NCBI GenBank assembly: GCA_037178625.1 | Contig: CM074138.1 | Span: 372,001-436,000, forward strand | Length of the DNA: 64,000 nt | Direction of reading: 5' to 3' | Origin: Skeletonema tropicum | Taxonomy: Eukaryota > Bacillariophyta > Thalassiosirophyceae > Thalassiosirales > Thalassiosiraceae | Shown: piece by piece, positions 41,801 to 54,940 of the stretch | How the letters are laid out: every line of letters begins with the position of its first letter | How positions within the stretch are numbered: the stretch's first letter is position 1 | Program-made: the position numbers and the translations under genes | Notes under the pieces: generated by a model | Seen by the model: only the letters and a program-made list of their open reading frames with translations | Told to the model about the DNA's origin: nothing | The model's database searches: none

Positions 41801-44800
41801 AGGTCCAGTGTGGGCTGGCCGGCAGCACCATATTCTACCAATATCGTATCTATCGCCGTCCGTATGGGCATGAGCCGCTTCTAGTGGTCCTTTCTAGTCG
41901 GCGGTGATACTAGAAAAACTCATTTGTACAACTCGTACGACTAGCGTCCGTAGAAGCGATGCTACAACCTCTTAGCTGATGTGAGAGGTCCAGTGTGGGC
42001 TGGCCGGCAGCACCATATTCTACCAATATCGTATCTATCGCCGTCCGTATGGGCATGAGCCGCTTCTAGTGGTCCTTTCTAGTCGGCGGTGATACTAGAC
42101 AAGCTCATTGTACCGCTCGTACGACTAGCGTCCGTAGAAGCGATGCTACAACCTCTTAGCTGATGTGAGAGGTCCAGTGTGGGCTGGCCGGCAGCACCAT
42201 ATTCTACCAATATCGTATCTATCGTCGTCAGTATGGGCATGAGCCGCTTCTAGTGGTCATTTCTAGTCGGCCGTGATACTAGACAAGCTCATTTGTATCG
42301 CTCGTACGACTAGCGTCCGTAGAAGCGATGCTACAAACTCTTAGCTGATGTGAGAGGTCCAGTGTGGGCTGGTCAGCAGCACCATATTCTACCAATATCG
42401 TATCTATCGCCGTCCGTATGGGCATGAGCCGCTTCTAGTGGTCATTTCTAGTCGGCCGTAATACTAGACAAGCTCATTTGTACAACTCGTACGACTAGCG
42501 TCCGTAGAAGCGATGCTACAACCTCGTAGCTGATGTGAGAGGTCCAGTGTGGGCTGGCTGGCAGCACCATATTCTACCAATATCGTATCTATCGTCGTCA
42601 GTATGGGCATGAGTCGCTTCTAGTGGTCCTTTCTAGTCGGCGGTGATACTAGACAAGCTCATTTGTACCGCTCGTACGACTAGCGTCCGTAGAAGCGATG
42701 CTACAACCTCGTAGCTGATGTGAGAGGTCCAGTGTGGGCTGGCCGGCAGCACCATATTCTACCAATATCGTATCTATCGTCGTCCGTATGGGCATGAGCC
42801 GCTTCTAGTGGTCCTTTCTAGTCGGCGGTGATACTAGACAAGCTCATTTGTACCGCTCGTACGACTAGCGTCCGTAGAAGCGATGCTACAACCTCGTAGC
42901 TGATGTGAGAGGTCCAGTGTGGGCTGGCCGGCAGCACCATATTCTACCAATATCGTATCTATCGTCGTCAGTATGGGCATGAGTCGCTTCTAGTGTTCCT
43001 TTCTAGTCGGCGGTGATACTAGACAAGCTCAATTGTACCGCTCGTACGACTAGCGTCCGTAGAAGCGATGCTACAACCTCGTAGCTGATGTGAGAGGTCC
43101 AGTGTGGGCTGGCCGGCAGCACCATATTCTACCAATATCGTATCTATCGCCGTCCGTATGGGCATGAGCCGCTTCTAGTGGTCCTTTCTAGTCGGCGGTG
43201 ATACTAGAAAAACTCATTTGTACAACTCGTACGACTAGCGTCCGTAGAAGCGATGCTACAACCTCTTAGCTGATGTGAGAGGTCCAGTGTGGGCTGGCCG
43301 GCAGCACCATATTCTACCAATATCGTATCTATCGCCGTCCGTATGGGCATGAGCCGCTTCTAGTGGTCCTTTCTAGTCGGCGGTGATACTAGACAAGCTC
43401 ATTTGTACCGCTCGTACGACTAGCGTCCGTAGAAGCGATGCTACAACCTCGTAGCTGATGTGAGAGGTCCAGTGTGGGCTGGCCGGCAGCACCATATTCT
43501 ACCAATATCGTATCTATCGTCGTCAGTATGGGCATGAGCCGCTTCTAGTGGTCCTTTCTAGTCGGCGGTGATACTAGACAAGCTCATTTGTACCGCTCGT
43601 ACGACTAGCGTCCGTAGAAGCGATGCTACAACCTCGTAGCTGATGTGAGAGGTCCAGTGTGGGCTGGCCGGCAGCACCATATTCTACCAATATCGTATCT
43701 ATCGTCGTCAGTATGGGCATGAGTCGCTTCTAGTGTTCCTTTCTAGTCGGCGGTGATACTAGACAAGCTCATTTGTACCGCTCGTACGACTAGCGTCCGT
43801 AGAAGCGATGCTACAACCTCGTAGCTGATGTGAGAGGTCCAGTGTGGGCTGGCCGGCAGCACCATATTCTACCAATATCGTATCTATCGCCGTCCGTATG
43901 GGCATGAGCCGCTTCTAGTGGTCCTTTCTAGTCGGCGGTGATACTAGAAAAACTCATTTGTACAACTCGTACGACTAGCGTCCGTAGAAGCGATGCTACA
44001 ACCTCTTAGCTGATGTGAGAGGTCCAGTGTGGGCTGGCCGGCAGCACCATATTCTACCAATATCGTATCTATCGCCGTCCGTATGGGCATGAGCCGCTTC
44101 TAGTGGTCCTTTCTAGTCGGCGGTGATACTAGACAAGCTCATTGTACCGCTCGTACGACTAGCGTCCGTAGAAGCGATGCTACAACCTCGCAAGTTATGT
44201 GAGAGGTCCAGTGTGTGCTGGCCGGCAGCACCATATTCTACCAATATCGTATCTATCGCCGTCAGTATGGGCATGAGCCGCTTCTAGTGGTCATTTCTAG
44301 TCGGCGGTGATACTAGACAAGCTCATTTGTATCGCTCGTACGACTAGCGTCCGTAGAAGCGATGCTACAAACTCTTAGCTGATGTGAGAGGTCCAGTGTG
44401 GGCTGGTCAGCAGCACCATATTCTACCAATATCGTATCTATCGCCGTCCGTATGGGCATGAGCCGCTTCTAGTGGTCATTTCTAGTCGGCCGTAATACTA
44501 GACAAGCTCATTTGTACAACTCGTACGACTAGCGTCCGTAGAAGCGATGCTACAACCTCTTAGCTGATGTGAGAGGTCCAGTGTGGGCTGGCTGGCAGCA
44601 CCATATTCTACCAATATCGTATCTATCGTCGTCAGTATGGGCATGAGCCGCTTCTAGTGGTCCTTTCTAGTCGGCGGTGATACTAGACAAGCTCATTTGT
44701 ACCGCTCGTACGACTAGCGTCCGTAGAAGCGATGCTACAACCTCGTAGCTGATGTGAGAGGTCCAGTGTGGGCTGGCCGGCAGCACCATATTCTACCAAT

Positions 44801-47800
44801 ATCGTATCTATCGTCGTCCGTATGGGCATGAGCCGCTTCTAGTGGTCCTTTCTAGTCGGCGGTGATACTAGAAAAACTCATTTGTACAACTCGTACGACT
44901 AGCGTCCGTAGAAGCGATGCTACAACCTCTTAGCTGATGTGAGAGGTCCAGTGTGGGCTGGCCGGCAGCACCATATTCTACCAATATCGTATCTATCGCC
45001 GTCCGTATGGGCATGAGCCGCTTCTAGTGGTCCTTTCTAGTCGGCGGTGATACTAGACAAGCTCATTTGTACCGCTCGTACGACTAGCGTCCGTAGAAGC
45101 GATGCTACAACCTCGTAGCTGATGTGAGAGGTCCAGTGTGGGCTGGCCGGCAGCACCATATTCTACCAATATCGTATCTATCGTCGTCAGTATGGGCATG
45201 AGCCGCTTCTAGTGGTCCTTTCTAGTCGGCGGTGATACTAGACAAGCTCATTTGTACCGCTCGTACGACTAGCGTCCGTAGAAGCGATGCTACAACCTCG
45301 TAGCTGATGTGAGAGGTCCAGTGTGGGCTGGCCGGCAGCACCATATTCTACCAATATCGTATCTATCGTCGTCAGTATGGGCATGAGTCGCTTCTAGTGT
45401 TCCTTTCTAGTCGGCCGTGATACTAGACAAGCTCATTTGTACCGCTCGTACGACTAGCGTCCGTAGAAGCGATGCTACAACCTCGTAGCTGATGTGAGAG
45501 GTCCAGTGTGGGCTGGCCGGCAGCACCATATTCTACCAATATCGTATCTATCGCCGTCCGTATGGGCATGAGCCGCTTCTAGTGGTCCTTTCTAGTCGGC
45601 GGTGATACTAGAAAAACTCATTTGTACAACTCGTACGACTAGCGTCCGTAGAAGCGATGCTACAACCTCTTAGCTGATGTGAGAGGTCCAGTGTGGGCTG
45701 GCCGGCAGCACCATATTCTACCAATATCGTATCTATCGCCGTCCGTATGGGCATGAGCCGCTTCTAGTGGTCCTTTCTAGTCGGCGGTGATACTAGACAA
45801 GCTCATTGTACCGCTCGTACGACTAGCGTCCGTAGAAGCGATGCTACAACCTCGCAAGTTATGTGAGAGGTCCAGTGTGTGCTGGCCGGCAGCACCATAT
45901 TCTACCAATATCGTATCTATCGCCGTCAGTATGGGCATGAGCCGCTTCTAGTGGTCATTTCTAGTCGGCGGTGATACTAGACAAGCTCATTTGTATCGCT
46001 CGTACGACTAGCGTCCGTAGAAGCGATGCTACAAACTCTTAGCTGATGTGAGAGGTCCAGTGTGGGCTGGTCAGCAGCACCATATTCTACCAATATCGTA
46101 TCTATCGCCGTCCGTATGGGCATGAGCCGCTTCTAGTGGTCATTTCTAGTCGGCCGTAATACTAGACAAGCTCATTTGTACAACTCGTACGACTAGCGTC
46201 CGTAGAAGCGATGCTACAACCTCTTAGCTGATGTGAGAGGTCCAGTGTGGGCTGGCTGGCAGCACCATATTCTACCAATATCGTATCTATCGTCGTCAGT
46301 ATGGGCATGAGTCGCTTCTAGTGTTCCTTTCTAGTCGGCGGTGATACTAGACAAGCTCATTTGTACCGCTCGTACGACTAGCGTCCGTAGAAGCGATGCT
46401 ACAACCTCGTAGCTGATGTGAGAGGTCCAGTGTGGGCTGGCCGGCAGCACCATATTCTACCAATATCGTATCTATCGTCGTCCGTATGGGCATGAGCCGC
46501 TTCTAGTGGTCCTTTCTAGTCGGCGGTGATACTAGACAAGCTCATTTGTACCGCTCGTACGACTAGCGTCCGTAGAAGCGATGCTACAACCTCGTAGCTG
46601 ATGTGAGAGGTCCAGTGTGGGCTGGCCGGCAGCACCATATTCTACCAATATCGTATCTATCGTCGTCAGTATGGGCATGAGTCGCTTCTAGTGTTCCTTT
46701 CTAGTCGGCGGTGATACTAGACAAGCTCATTTGTACCGCTCGTACGACTAGCGTCCGTAGAAGCGATGCTACAACCTCGTAGCTGATGTGAGAGGTCCAG
46801 TGTGGGCTGGCCGGCAGCACCATATTCTACCAATATCGTATCTATCGCCGTCCGTATGGGCATGAGCCGCTTCTAGTGGTCCTTTCTAGTCGGCGGTGAT
46901 ACTAGAAAAACTCATTTGTACAACTCGTACGACTAGCGTCCGTAGAAGCGATGCTACAACCTCTTAGCTGATGTGAGAGGTCCAGTGTGGGCTGGCCGGC
47001 AGCACCATATTCTACCAATATCGTATCTATCGCCGTCCGTATGGGCATGAGCCGCTTCTAGTGGTCCTTTCTAGTCGGCGGTGATACTAGACAAGCTCAT
47101 TGTACCGCTCGTACGACTAGCGTCCGTAGAAGCGATGCTACAACCTCGCAAGTTATGTGAGAGGTCCAGTGTGTGCTGGCCGGCAGCACCATATTCTACC
47201 AATATCGTATCTATCGCCGTCAGTATGGGCATGAGCCGCTTCTAGTGGTCATTTCTAGTCGGCGGTGATACTAGACAAGCTCATTTGTATCGCTCGTACG
47301 ACTAGCGTCCGTAGAAGCGATGCTACAAACTCTTAGCTGATGTGAGAGGTCCAGTGTGGGCTGGTCAGCAGCACCATATTCTACCAATATCGTATCTATC
47401 GCCGTCCGTATGGGCATGAGCCGCTTCTAGTGGTCATTTCTAGTCGGCCGTAATACTAGACAAGCTCATTTGTACAACTCGTACGACTAGCGTCCGTAGA
47501 AGCGATGCTACAACCTCTTAGCTGATGTGAGAGGTCCAGTGTGGGCTGGCTGGCAGCACCATATTCTACCAATATCGTATCTATCGTCGTCAGTATGGGC
47601 ATGAGCCGCTTCTAGTGGTCCTTTCTAGTCGGCGGTGATACTAGACAAGCTCATTTGTACCGCTCGTACGACTAGCGTCCGTAGAAGCGATGCTACAACC
47701 TCGTAGCTGATGTGAGAGGTCCAGTGTGGGCTGGCCGGCAGCACCATATTCTACCAATATCGTATCTATCGTCGTCCGTATGGGCATGAGCCGCTTCTAG

Positions 47801-50800
47801 TGGTCCTTTCTAGTCGGCGGTGATACTAGAAAAACTCATTTGTACAACTCGTACGACTAGCGTCCGTAGAAGCGATGCTACAACCTCTTAGCTGATGTGA
47901 GAGGTCCAGTGTGGGCTGGCCGGCAGCACCATATTCTACCAATATCGTATCTATCGCCGTCCGTATGGGCATGAGCCGCTTCTAGTGGTCCTTTCTAGTC
48001 GGCGGTGATACTAGACAAGCTCATTGTACCGCTCGTACGACTAGCGTCCGTAGAAGCGATGCTACAACCTCGCAAGTTATGTGAGAGGTCCAGTGTGTGC
48101 TGGCCGGCAGCACCATATTCTACCAATATCGTATCTATCGCCGTCAGTATGGGCATGAGCCGCTTCTAGTGGTCATTTCTAGTCGGCCGTGATACTAGAC
48201 AAGCTCATTTGTATCGCTCGTACGACTAGCGTCCGTAGAAGCGATGCTACAAACTCTTAGCTGATGTGAGAGGTCCAGTGTGGGCTGGTCAGCAGCACCA
48301 TATTCTACCAATATCGTATCTATCGCCGTCCGTATGGGCATGAGCCGCTTCTAGTGGTCATTTCTAGTCGGCCGTAATACTAGACAAGCTCATTTGTACA
48401 ACTCGTACGACTAGCGTCCGTAGAAGCGATGCTACAACCTCTTAGCTGATGTGAGAGGTCCAGTGTGGGCTGGCTGGCAGCACCATATTCTACCAATATC
48501 GTATCTATCGTCGTCAGTATGGGCATGAGCCGCTTCTAGTGGTCCTTTCTAGTCGGCGGTGATACTAGACAAGCTCATTTGTACCGCTCGTACGACTAGC
48601 GTCCGTAGAAGCGATGCTACAACCTCGTAGCTGATGTGAGAGGTCCAGTGTGGGCTGGCCGGCAGCACCATATTCTACCAATATCGTATCTATCGTCGTC
48701 CGTATGGGCATGAGCCGCTTCTAGTGGTCCTTTCTAGTCGGCGGTGATACTAGACAAGCTCATTTGTACCGCTCGTACGACTAGCGTCCGTAGAAGCGAT
48801 GCTACAACCTCGTAGCTGATGTGAGAGGTCCAGTGTGGGCTGGTCAGCAGCACCATATTCTACCAATATCGTATCTATCGTCGTCAGTATGGGCATGAGT
48901 CGCTTCTAGTGTTCCTTTCTAGTCGGCGGTGATACTAGACAAGCTCATTTGTACCGCTCGTACGACTAGCGTCCGTAGAAGCGATGCTACAACCTCGTAG
49001 CTGATGTGAGAGGTCCAGTGTGGGCTGGCCGGCAGCACCATATTCTACCAATATCGTATCTATCGCCGTCCGTATGGGCATGAGCCGCTTCTAGTGGTCC
49101 TTTCTAGTCGGCGGTGATACTAGAAAAACTCATTTGTACAACTCGTACGACTAGCGTCCGTAGAAGCGATGCTACAACCTCTTAGCTGATGTGAGAGGTC
49201 CAGTGTGGGCTGGCCGGCAGCACCATATTCTACCAATATCGTATCTATCGCCGTCCGTATGGGCATGAGCCGCTTCTAGTGGTCCTTTCTAGTCGGCGGT
49301 GATACTAGACAAGCTCATTGTACCGCTCGTACGACTAGCGTCCGTAGAAGCGATGCTACAACCTCGCAAGTTATGTGAGAGGTCCAGTGTGGGCTGGCCG
49401 GCAGCACCATATTCTACCAATATCGTATCTATCGCCGTCAGTATGGGCATGAGCCGCTTCTAGTGGTCATTTCTAGTCGGCCGTGATACTAGACAAGCTC
49501 ATTTGTATCGCTCGTACGACTAGCGTCCGTAGAAGCGATGCTACAAACTCTTAGCTGATGTGAGAGGTCCAGTGTGGGCTGGTCAGCAGCACCATATTCT
49601 ACCAATATCGTATCTATCGCCGTCCGTATGGGCATGAGCCGCTTCTAGTGGTCCTTTCTAGTCGGCCGAAATACTAGACAAGCTCATTTGTACAACTCGT
49701 ACGACTAGCGTCCGTAGAAGCGATGCTACAACCTCGTAGCTGATGTGAGAGGTCCAGTGTGGGCTGGCCGGCAGCACCATATTCTACCAATATCGTATCT
49801 ATCGTCGTCAGTATGGGCATGAGCCGCTTCTAGTGGTCCTTTCTAGTCGGCGGTGATACTAGACAAGCTCATTTGTACCGCTCGTACGACTAGCGTCCGT
49901 AGAAGCGATGCTACAACCTCGTAGCTGATGTGAGAGGTCCAGTGTGGGCTGGCCGGCAGCACCATATTCTACCAATATCGTATCTATCGCCGTCAGTATG
50001 GGCATGAGCCGCTTCTAGTGGTCCTTTCTAGTCGGTAGTGATACTAGACAAGCTCATTGTATCGCTCGTACGACTAGCGTCCGTAGAAGCGATGCTACAA
50101 ACTCGTAGCTGATGCGAGAGGTCCAGTGTGGGCTGGCCGGCAGCACCATATTCTACCAATATCGTATCTATCGCCGTCAGTATGGGCATGAGCCGCTTCT
50201 AGTGGTCCTTTCTAGTCGGCGGTGATACTAGAAAAACTCATTTGTACAACTCGTACGACTAGCGTCCGTAGAAGCGATGCTACAACCTCTTAGCTGATGT
50301 GAGAGGTCCAGTGTGGGCTGGCCGGCAGCACCATATTCTACCAATATCGTATCTATCGTCGTCCGTATGGACATGAGCCGCTTCTAGTGGTCCTTTCTAG
50401 TCGGCGGTGATACTAGAAAAACTCATTTGTACAACTCGTACGACTAGCGTCCGTAGAAGCGATGCTACAACCTCGTAGTTGATGTGAGAGGTCCAGTGTG
50501 GGCTGGCCGGCAGCACCATATTCTACCAATATCGTATCTATCGCCGTCCGTATGGACATGAGCCGCTTCTAGTGGTCCTTTCTAGTCGGCGGTGATACTA
50601 GACAAGCTCATTGTACCGCTCGTACGACTAGCGTCCGTAGAAGCGATGCTACAACCTCGCAAGTTATGTGAGAGGTCCAGTGTGTGCTGGCCGGCAGCAC
50701 CATATTCTACCAATATCGTATCTATCGCCGTCAGTATGGGCATGAGCCGCTTCTAGTGGTCCTTTCTAGTCGGCCGTAATACTAGACAAGCTCATTTGTA

Positions 50801-52190
50801 TCGCTCGTACGACTAGCGTCCGTAGAAGCGATGCTACAAACTCTTAGCTGATGTGAGAGGTCCAGTGTGGGCTGGTCAGCAGCACCATATTCTACCAATA
50901 TCGTATCTATCGCCGTCCGTATGGGCATGAGCCGCTTCTAGTGGTCCTTTCTAGTCGGCCGTAATACTAGACAAGCTCATTTGTACAACTCGTACGACTA
51001 GCGTCCGTAGAAGCGATGCTACAAACTCTTAGCTGATGTGAGAGGTCCAGTGTGGGCTGGCTGGCAGCACCATATTCTACCAATATCGTATCTATCGTCG
51101 TCAGTATGGGCATGAGCCGCTTCTAGTGGTCCTTTCTAGTCGACCGGGATACTAGACAAGCTCATTGTACCGCTCGTACGACTAGCGTCCGTAGAAGCGA
51201 TGCTACAACCTCGTAGCTGATGTGAGAGGTCCAGTGTGGGCTGGTCGGCAGCACCATATTCTACCAATATCGTATCTATCGTCGTCAGTATGGGCATGAG
51301 TCGCTTCTAGTGTTCCTTTCTAGTCGGCCGTGATACTAGACAAGCTCATTTGTACCGCTCGTACGACTAGCGTCCGTAGAAGCGATGCTACAACCTCGTA
51401 GCTGATGTGAGAGGTCCAGTGTGGGCTGGCCGGCAGCACCATATTCTACCAATATCGTATCTATCGTCGTCAGTATGGGCATGAGCCGCTTCTAGTGGTC
51501 CTTTCTAGTCGGCCGTGATACTAGACAAGCTCATTGTACCGCTCGTACGACTAGCGTCCGTAGAAGCGATGCTACAACCTCGTAGCTGATGTGAGAGGTC
51601 CAGTGTGGGCTGGCCGGCAGCACCATATTCTACCAATATCGTATCTATCGTCGTCAGTATGGGCATGAGTCGCTTCTAGTGTTCATTTCTAGTCGGCCGT
51701 GATACTAGACAAGCTCATTTGTACCGCTCGTACGACTAGCGTCCGTAGAAGCGATGCTACAACCTCGTAGCTGATGTGAGAGGTCCAGTGTGGGCTGGCC
51801 GGCAGCACCATATTCTACCAATATCGTATCTATCGCCGTCAGTATGGGCATGAGCCGCTTCTAGTGGTCCTTTCTAGTCGGCCGTGATACTAGACAAGCT
51901 CATTGTACCGCTCGTACGACTAGCGTCCGTAGAAGCGATGCTACAACCTCGTAGCTGATGTGAGAGGTCCAGTGTGGGCTGGCCGGCAGCACCATATTCT
52001 ACCAATATCGTATCTATCGTCGTCAGTATGGGCATGAGCCGCTTCTAGTGGTCCTTTCTAGTCGGCGGTGATACTAGACAAGCTCATTTGTACCGCTCGT
52101 ACGACTGGCGTCCGTAGAAGCGATGCTACAACCTCGTAGTTGATGTGAGAGGTCCAGTGTGGGCTGGTCAGCAGCACCAATTCTACCAAT
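38870..52190 (+). repeat. Satellite array: about 72 tandem copies of a 185-bp monomer
   Basis: Successive agcaccatattctaccaat landmarks fall at 38876, 39061, 39246, 39431, 39616, 39801 and onwards to 52173, almost always 185 or 184 bp apart. One monomer is 175 bp (39801-39976). The consensus includes cgtacgactagcgtccgtag, aagcgatgctacaacctcg, gagaggtccagtgtgggctg, gccggcagcaccatattcta, gtatgggcatgagccgcttc and tagtggtcctttctagtcgg. No open frame of 60 codons exists in the array on either strand. Variants recur in register: the ggtcagcag variant marks monomers 13, 20, 31, 40, 47, 52, 59, 66 and 73, and is usually followed by a ggctggcag variant. The last monomer decays into unique sequence at about 52190. 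Confidence 0.98.
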
Positions 52191-52711
52191 TTCGTATCTA
52201 TCTTTGTCTTTTTGCTGATGAGTCGTTTCTTTACTCTTCCAATACTTGCTGTGTTAGTAAAGGGTCACATTAGTACTCCTAATACTGACTTCGTTGCTAT
52301 TTGTGACGATATGTTCTGTTCTTGATTATTTGTACCTATTCAAGTTCAAGTTCAAGTTGAGCTTCTTTTCTATCTAGAGCAAGTTCGATGCATTTAAATT
52401 TAAGAATGATTCTGACCATAATAGTTTCATTTTAACAGTGATATCAAATCAAACAAAGGTGCTGCTTTCTGAGTAGGTATTATGGTAGCATCTACTAGAT
52501 AGAGAATAAGTCGAAAGTGACAAAAGCACGGCTGCTAGCTCTATATATAGAGAGGTCTCGGCGAAGAAGAAACCGAGAAAATAGCTAGCGCGCGCAAGTG
52601 AATTACGAAAGTGTCAGCGGTCAGCGTTCATCATCATCAGGCAGCGTTGAAAGAGCATGGAAGTGATACAGAGTGGAAGGTGGTGCCATCTACAGCTTTT
52701 CGCGAGAACAC
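52191..52711. other. Right flank of the satellite; promoter region of the N-glycanase gene
   Basis: 520 bp of unique sequence. A ctctatatatagagag palindrome at about 52539 lies 170 bp upstream of the likely start and could be a TATA element. No gene. Confidence 0.4.
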
Positions 52712-54940
52712 ATGACCATGGTTAGAACACGCTGTCTACGGGGACTCCGCGCTCTCAATTGGCTGATCCTTCTATTATTTCATGTCTTTTTTGTGTCTAC
52801 GGGGGCGACACATCAGCATCGGCAATCGCCATCACGAAGGAGTGTGTCGTCATCATCATCTGATGTGAAGCTACATTATCATCAGCTCCAGACTTCAAGA
52901 TCCTGCTGCTTCTCAACGTCACCATCACTAACTATATTCAGGCGAACTTTCATAGCTCCACCAAACGCAGCAGTGCGAATTAGCGCATCACAGCCCATCA
53001 CTGCGACATCATTATTCTTTCAGAGAAGAAAGAAAATCAAACGTTCATTTTTGCATTCCGATGGACGTTTATCAATTTCATTATCACACTACGCCCCCGC
53101 GGGATCTTCGTACGATTGTCATTTCAATGGTATGTCACGACAGTTGTTGGAACGGCGGGGCGGTGGTGCTTCGACGACGGCAATGTCTGCTGTCGTGACA
53201 ACGGAGGAGTCCTCTGCCAGTAGCAATATTGATATTCAGTCTAACAACAATAACGTTGAAAAAGTTGGATGCAACAATAATAATATTGCAGAGGACGATG
53301 ATGAAGATGAAGATTCACAAAATAAATTTATACTGATGCACACTTATAATTGTACAACAGCATCTTTGATGGGGTTGGGGATGCCTACACGTCAATTTGC
53401 AACCTGGGTCCGGTATTATCTATCCAACAACAGCAGCAACCGCAGTAACGATACATCGTTATCGTCAACGACAAACACAGAAACAACAGCAGGTGAAATA
53501 GAGGACATAATGAACAATGTAAGCACAGAAGAGGTTCACTGGGAGAATGACTGGGAGGACCACGTGATGACCTTACGCCAATATTGGAAAGATGGGACAC
53601 TGCTTTGTGAACATACAAATTTATTGAATGATCGGGGTGGAATGCGCCGAATCAAACACAAGAGGAAAGAAGACATGGAACAGGAGAGTGAAGGAGCAAA
53701 GAACCAAATGAGTAGTGACGCAGAAGAAATGAAAGACGAAGAAGAACAACAAATGAAGTACGAGCATTTTAGAAACATACTCGGGTCATATGCCGATCGT
53801 TTGGTGAATATTGTCGAAGACGAATTGAGTGATTCGAATTTCATTCCTCGTGATGATGACGATGAGTTTACAAACAAAACAGAGACAATTTCAGAGATGA
53901 GATGGACACGACTTGGTTTACGAGGTTGGATTGAAAACGAGTTTGGAGTAGAGAATACTCGTGCATTAATGGCAAGTGGACTATTGATCCAATCAGAAAA
54001 AGAGCAACTTGAGGTAGGTGCATTGTCATACATACAATACAATGGATTGCTTCGCATTTTGCCATGCAGTGATTGTCTAATTTTGAACTTTTCTGGTTGT
54101 CCACGACAGACTTTTCAATTATTTCTTGATTGGTTTCGAGGCCAATTCCCGTACTTCCACGATACATGTGATGCCTGCGGAGCATCATGTAAAGATGCTC
54201 CTCTCTCAGAGTTGCATGACGATGGAAATGTAGATTCGGCCAGCGATGAATTCATAGGCAGCAATATTCAGGAAGGGTTAGATGTAGATGATGTGGAATC
54301 CCGCCAACATGAAGACGACGAAGACAATGACGACTTTTCCTTCGTCGGTTACATTGGGCCAAGTCCAGACGAGCAGTTGGGTAATGCGTCTAGAACGGAG
54401 TTGTATCGATGTCGATCTTGCTCAGCATTCACCAGATTCCCACGCTATAACAAGGCATTGTGGGTAACACGAACTCGCAGGGGACGGTGTGGCGAATACT
54501 CGATGTTGCTGTATCGTATGCTCCGTTCGTTGGGATACGATAAGATTCGATGGGTTGTGGATTGGGCTGATCATGTGTGGGTAGAAGTATTACTTGGTGA
54601 TAATGTTGGTGGCAAAAGTGCCACGGAAGAAATTGGAAGATGGGTGCATTTAGATCCATGCGAAGCAGCAGTGGACAATCCTCATTTGTATTCTAGTTGG
54701 GGCAAAAATCAAACGTATTTGATGGCATTCCATGACCCCTATGCGAGGATATCGTCTACTGCAGATGGAAAGGATTCAAAGATACCACCTGTAGAAGATG
54801 TTACACTGAGATACACAAATGATGAAATTGATGCTATAACCGAGCGAAGAGGCATTCCTGAACAGTCTGTGGCAGAAGCAATAAAAGAAGTATCATACAA
54901 AATGGCAACGATGTTGAAGAATGTTGTGACCAGTAGCTAA
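52712..54940 (+). CDS. Peptide:N-glycanase (PNGase), transglutaminase fold
   Basis: PNGase removes N-glycans from misfolded glycoproteins exported from the ER, ahead of proteasomal degradation. From ATG 52712 the protein has 742 residues; ATG 52718 (ACCATGG) is equally likely. The N-terminus has a hydrophobic helix (LNWLILLLFHVFFVSTG, about 17-33), then low-complexity linkers and an acidic region. The core has two Cys pairs typical of the family zinc site (CDACGASC near 490; YRCRSCSAF near 570). The catalytic triad is Cys593 in RRGRCGEYSML, His621 in WADHVWVEVL and Asp648 in WVHLDPCEAA. The family end NPHLYSSWGKNQTYLMAF follows. Intronless. There is no PUB or UBA domain. The hydrophobic N-terminus is unusual for a cytosolic PNGase and suggests membrane anchoring or secretion. 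The gene begins only about 520 bp beyond the satellite. Confidence 0.93.
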   Translation: MTMVRTRCLRGLRALNWLILLLFHVFFVSTGATHQHRQSPSRRSVSSSSSDVKLHYHQLQTSRSCCFSTSPSLTIFRRTFIAPPNAAVRISASQPITATSLFFQRRKKIKRSFLHSDGRLSISLSHYAPAGSSYDCHFNGMSRQLLERRGGGASTTAMSAVVTTEESSASSNIDIQSNNNNVEKVGCNNNNIAEDDDEDEDSQNKFILMHTYNCTTASLMGLGMPTRQFATWVRYYLSNNSSNRSNDTSLSSTTNTETTAGEIEDIMNNVSTEEVHWENDWEDHVMTLRQYWKDGTLLCEHTNLLNDRGGMRRIKHKRKEDMEQESEGAKNQMSSDAEEMKDEEEQQMKYEHFRNILGSYADRLVNIVEDELSDSNFIPRDDDDEFTNKTETISEMRWTRLGLRGWIENEFGVENTRALMASGLLIQSEKEQLEVGALSYIQYNGLLRILPCSDCLILNFSGCPRQTFQLFLDWFRGQFPYFHDTCDACGASCKDAPLSELHDDGNVDSASDEFIGSNIQEGLDVDDVESRQHEDDEDNDDFSFVGYIGPSPDEQLGNASRTELYRCRSCSAFTRFPRYNKALWVTRTRRGRCGEYSMLLYRMLRSLGYDKIRWVVDWADHVWVEVLLGDNVGGKSATEEIGRWVHLDPCEAAVDNPHLYSSWGKNQTYLMAFHDPYARISSTADGKDSKIPPVEDVTLRYTNDEIDAITERRGIPEQSVAEAIKEVSYKMATMLKNVVTSS

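Noticed and set aside
38870..52190. CRISPR-like regular repeat array
   Set aside because: Monomers are contiguous 185-bp units with no unique spacers and no cas genes, in a eukaryotic context. It is a satellite.
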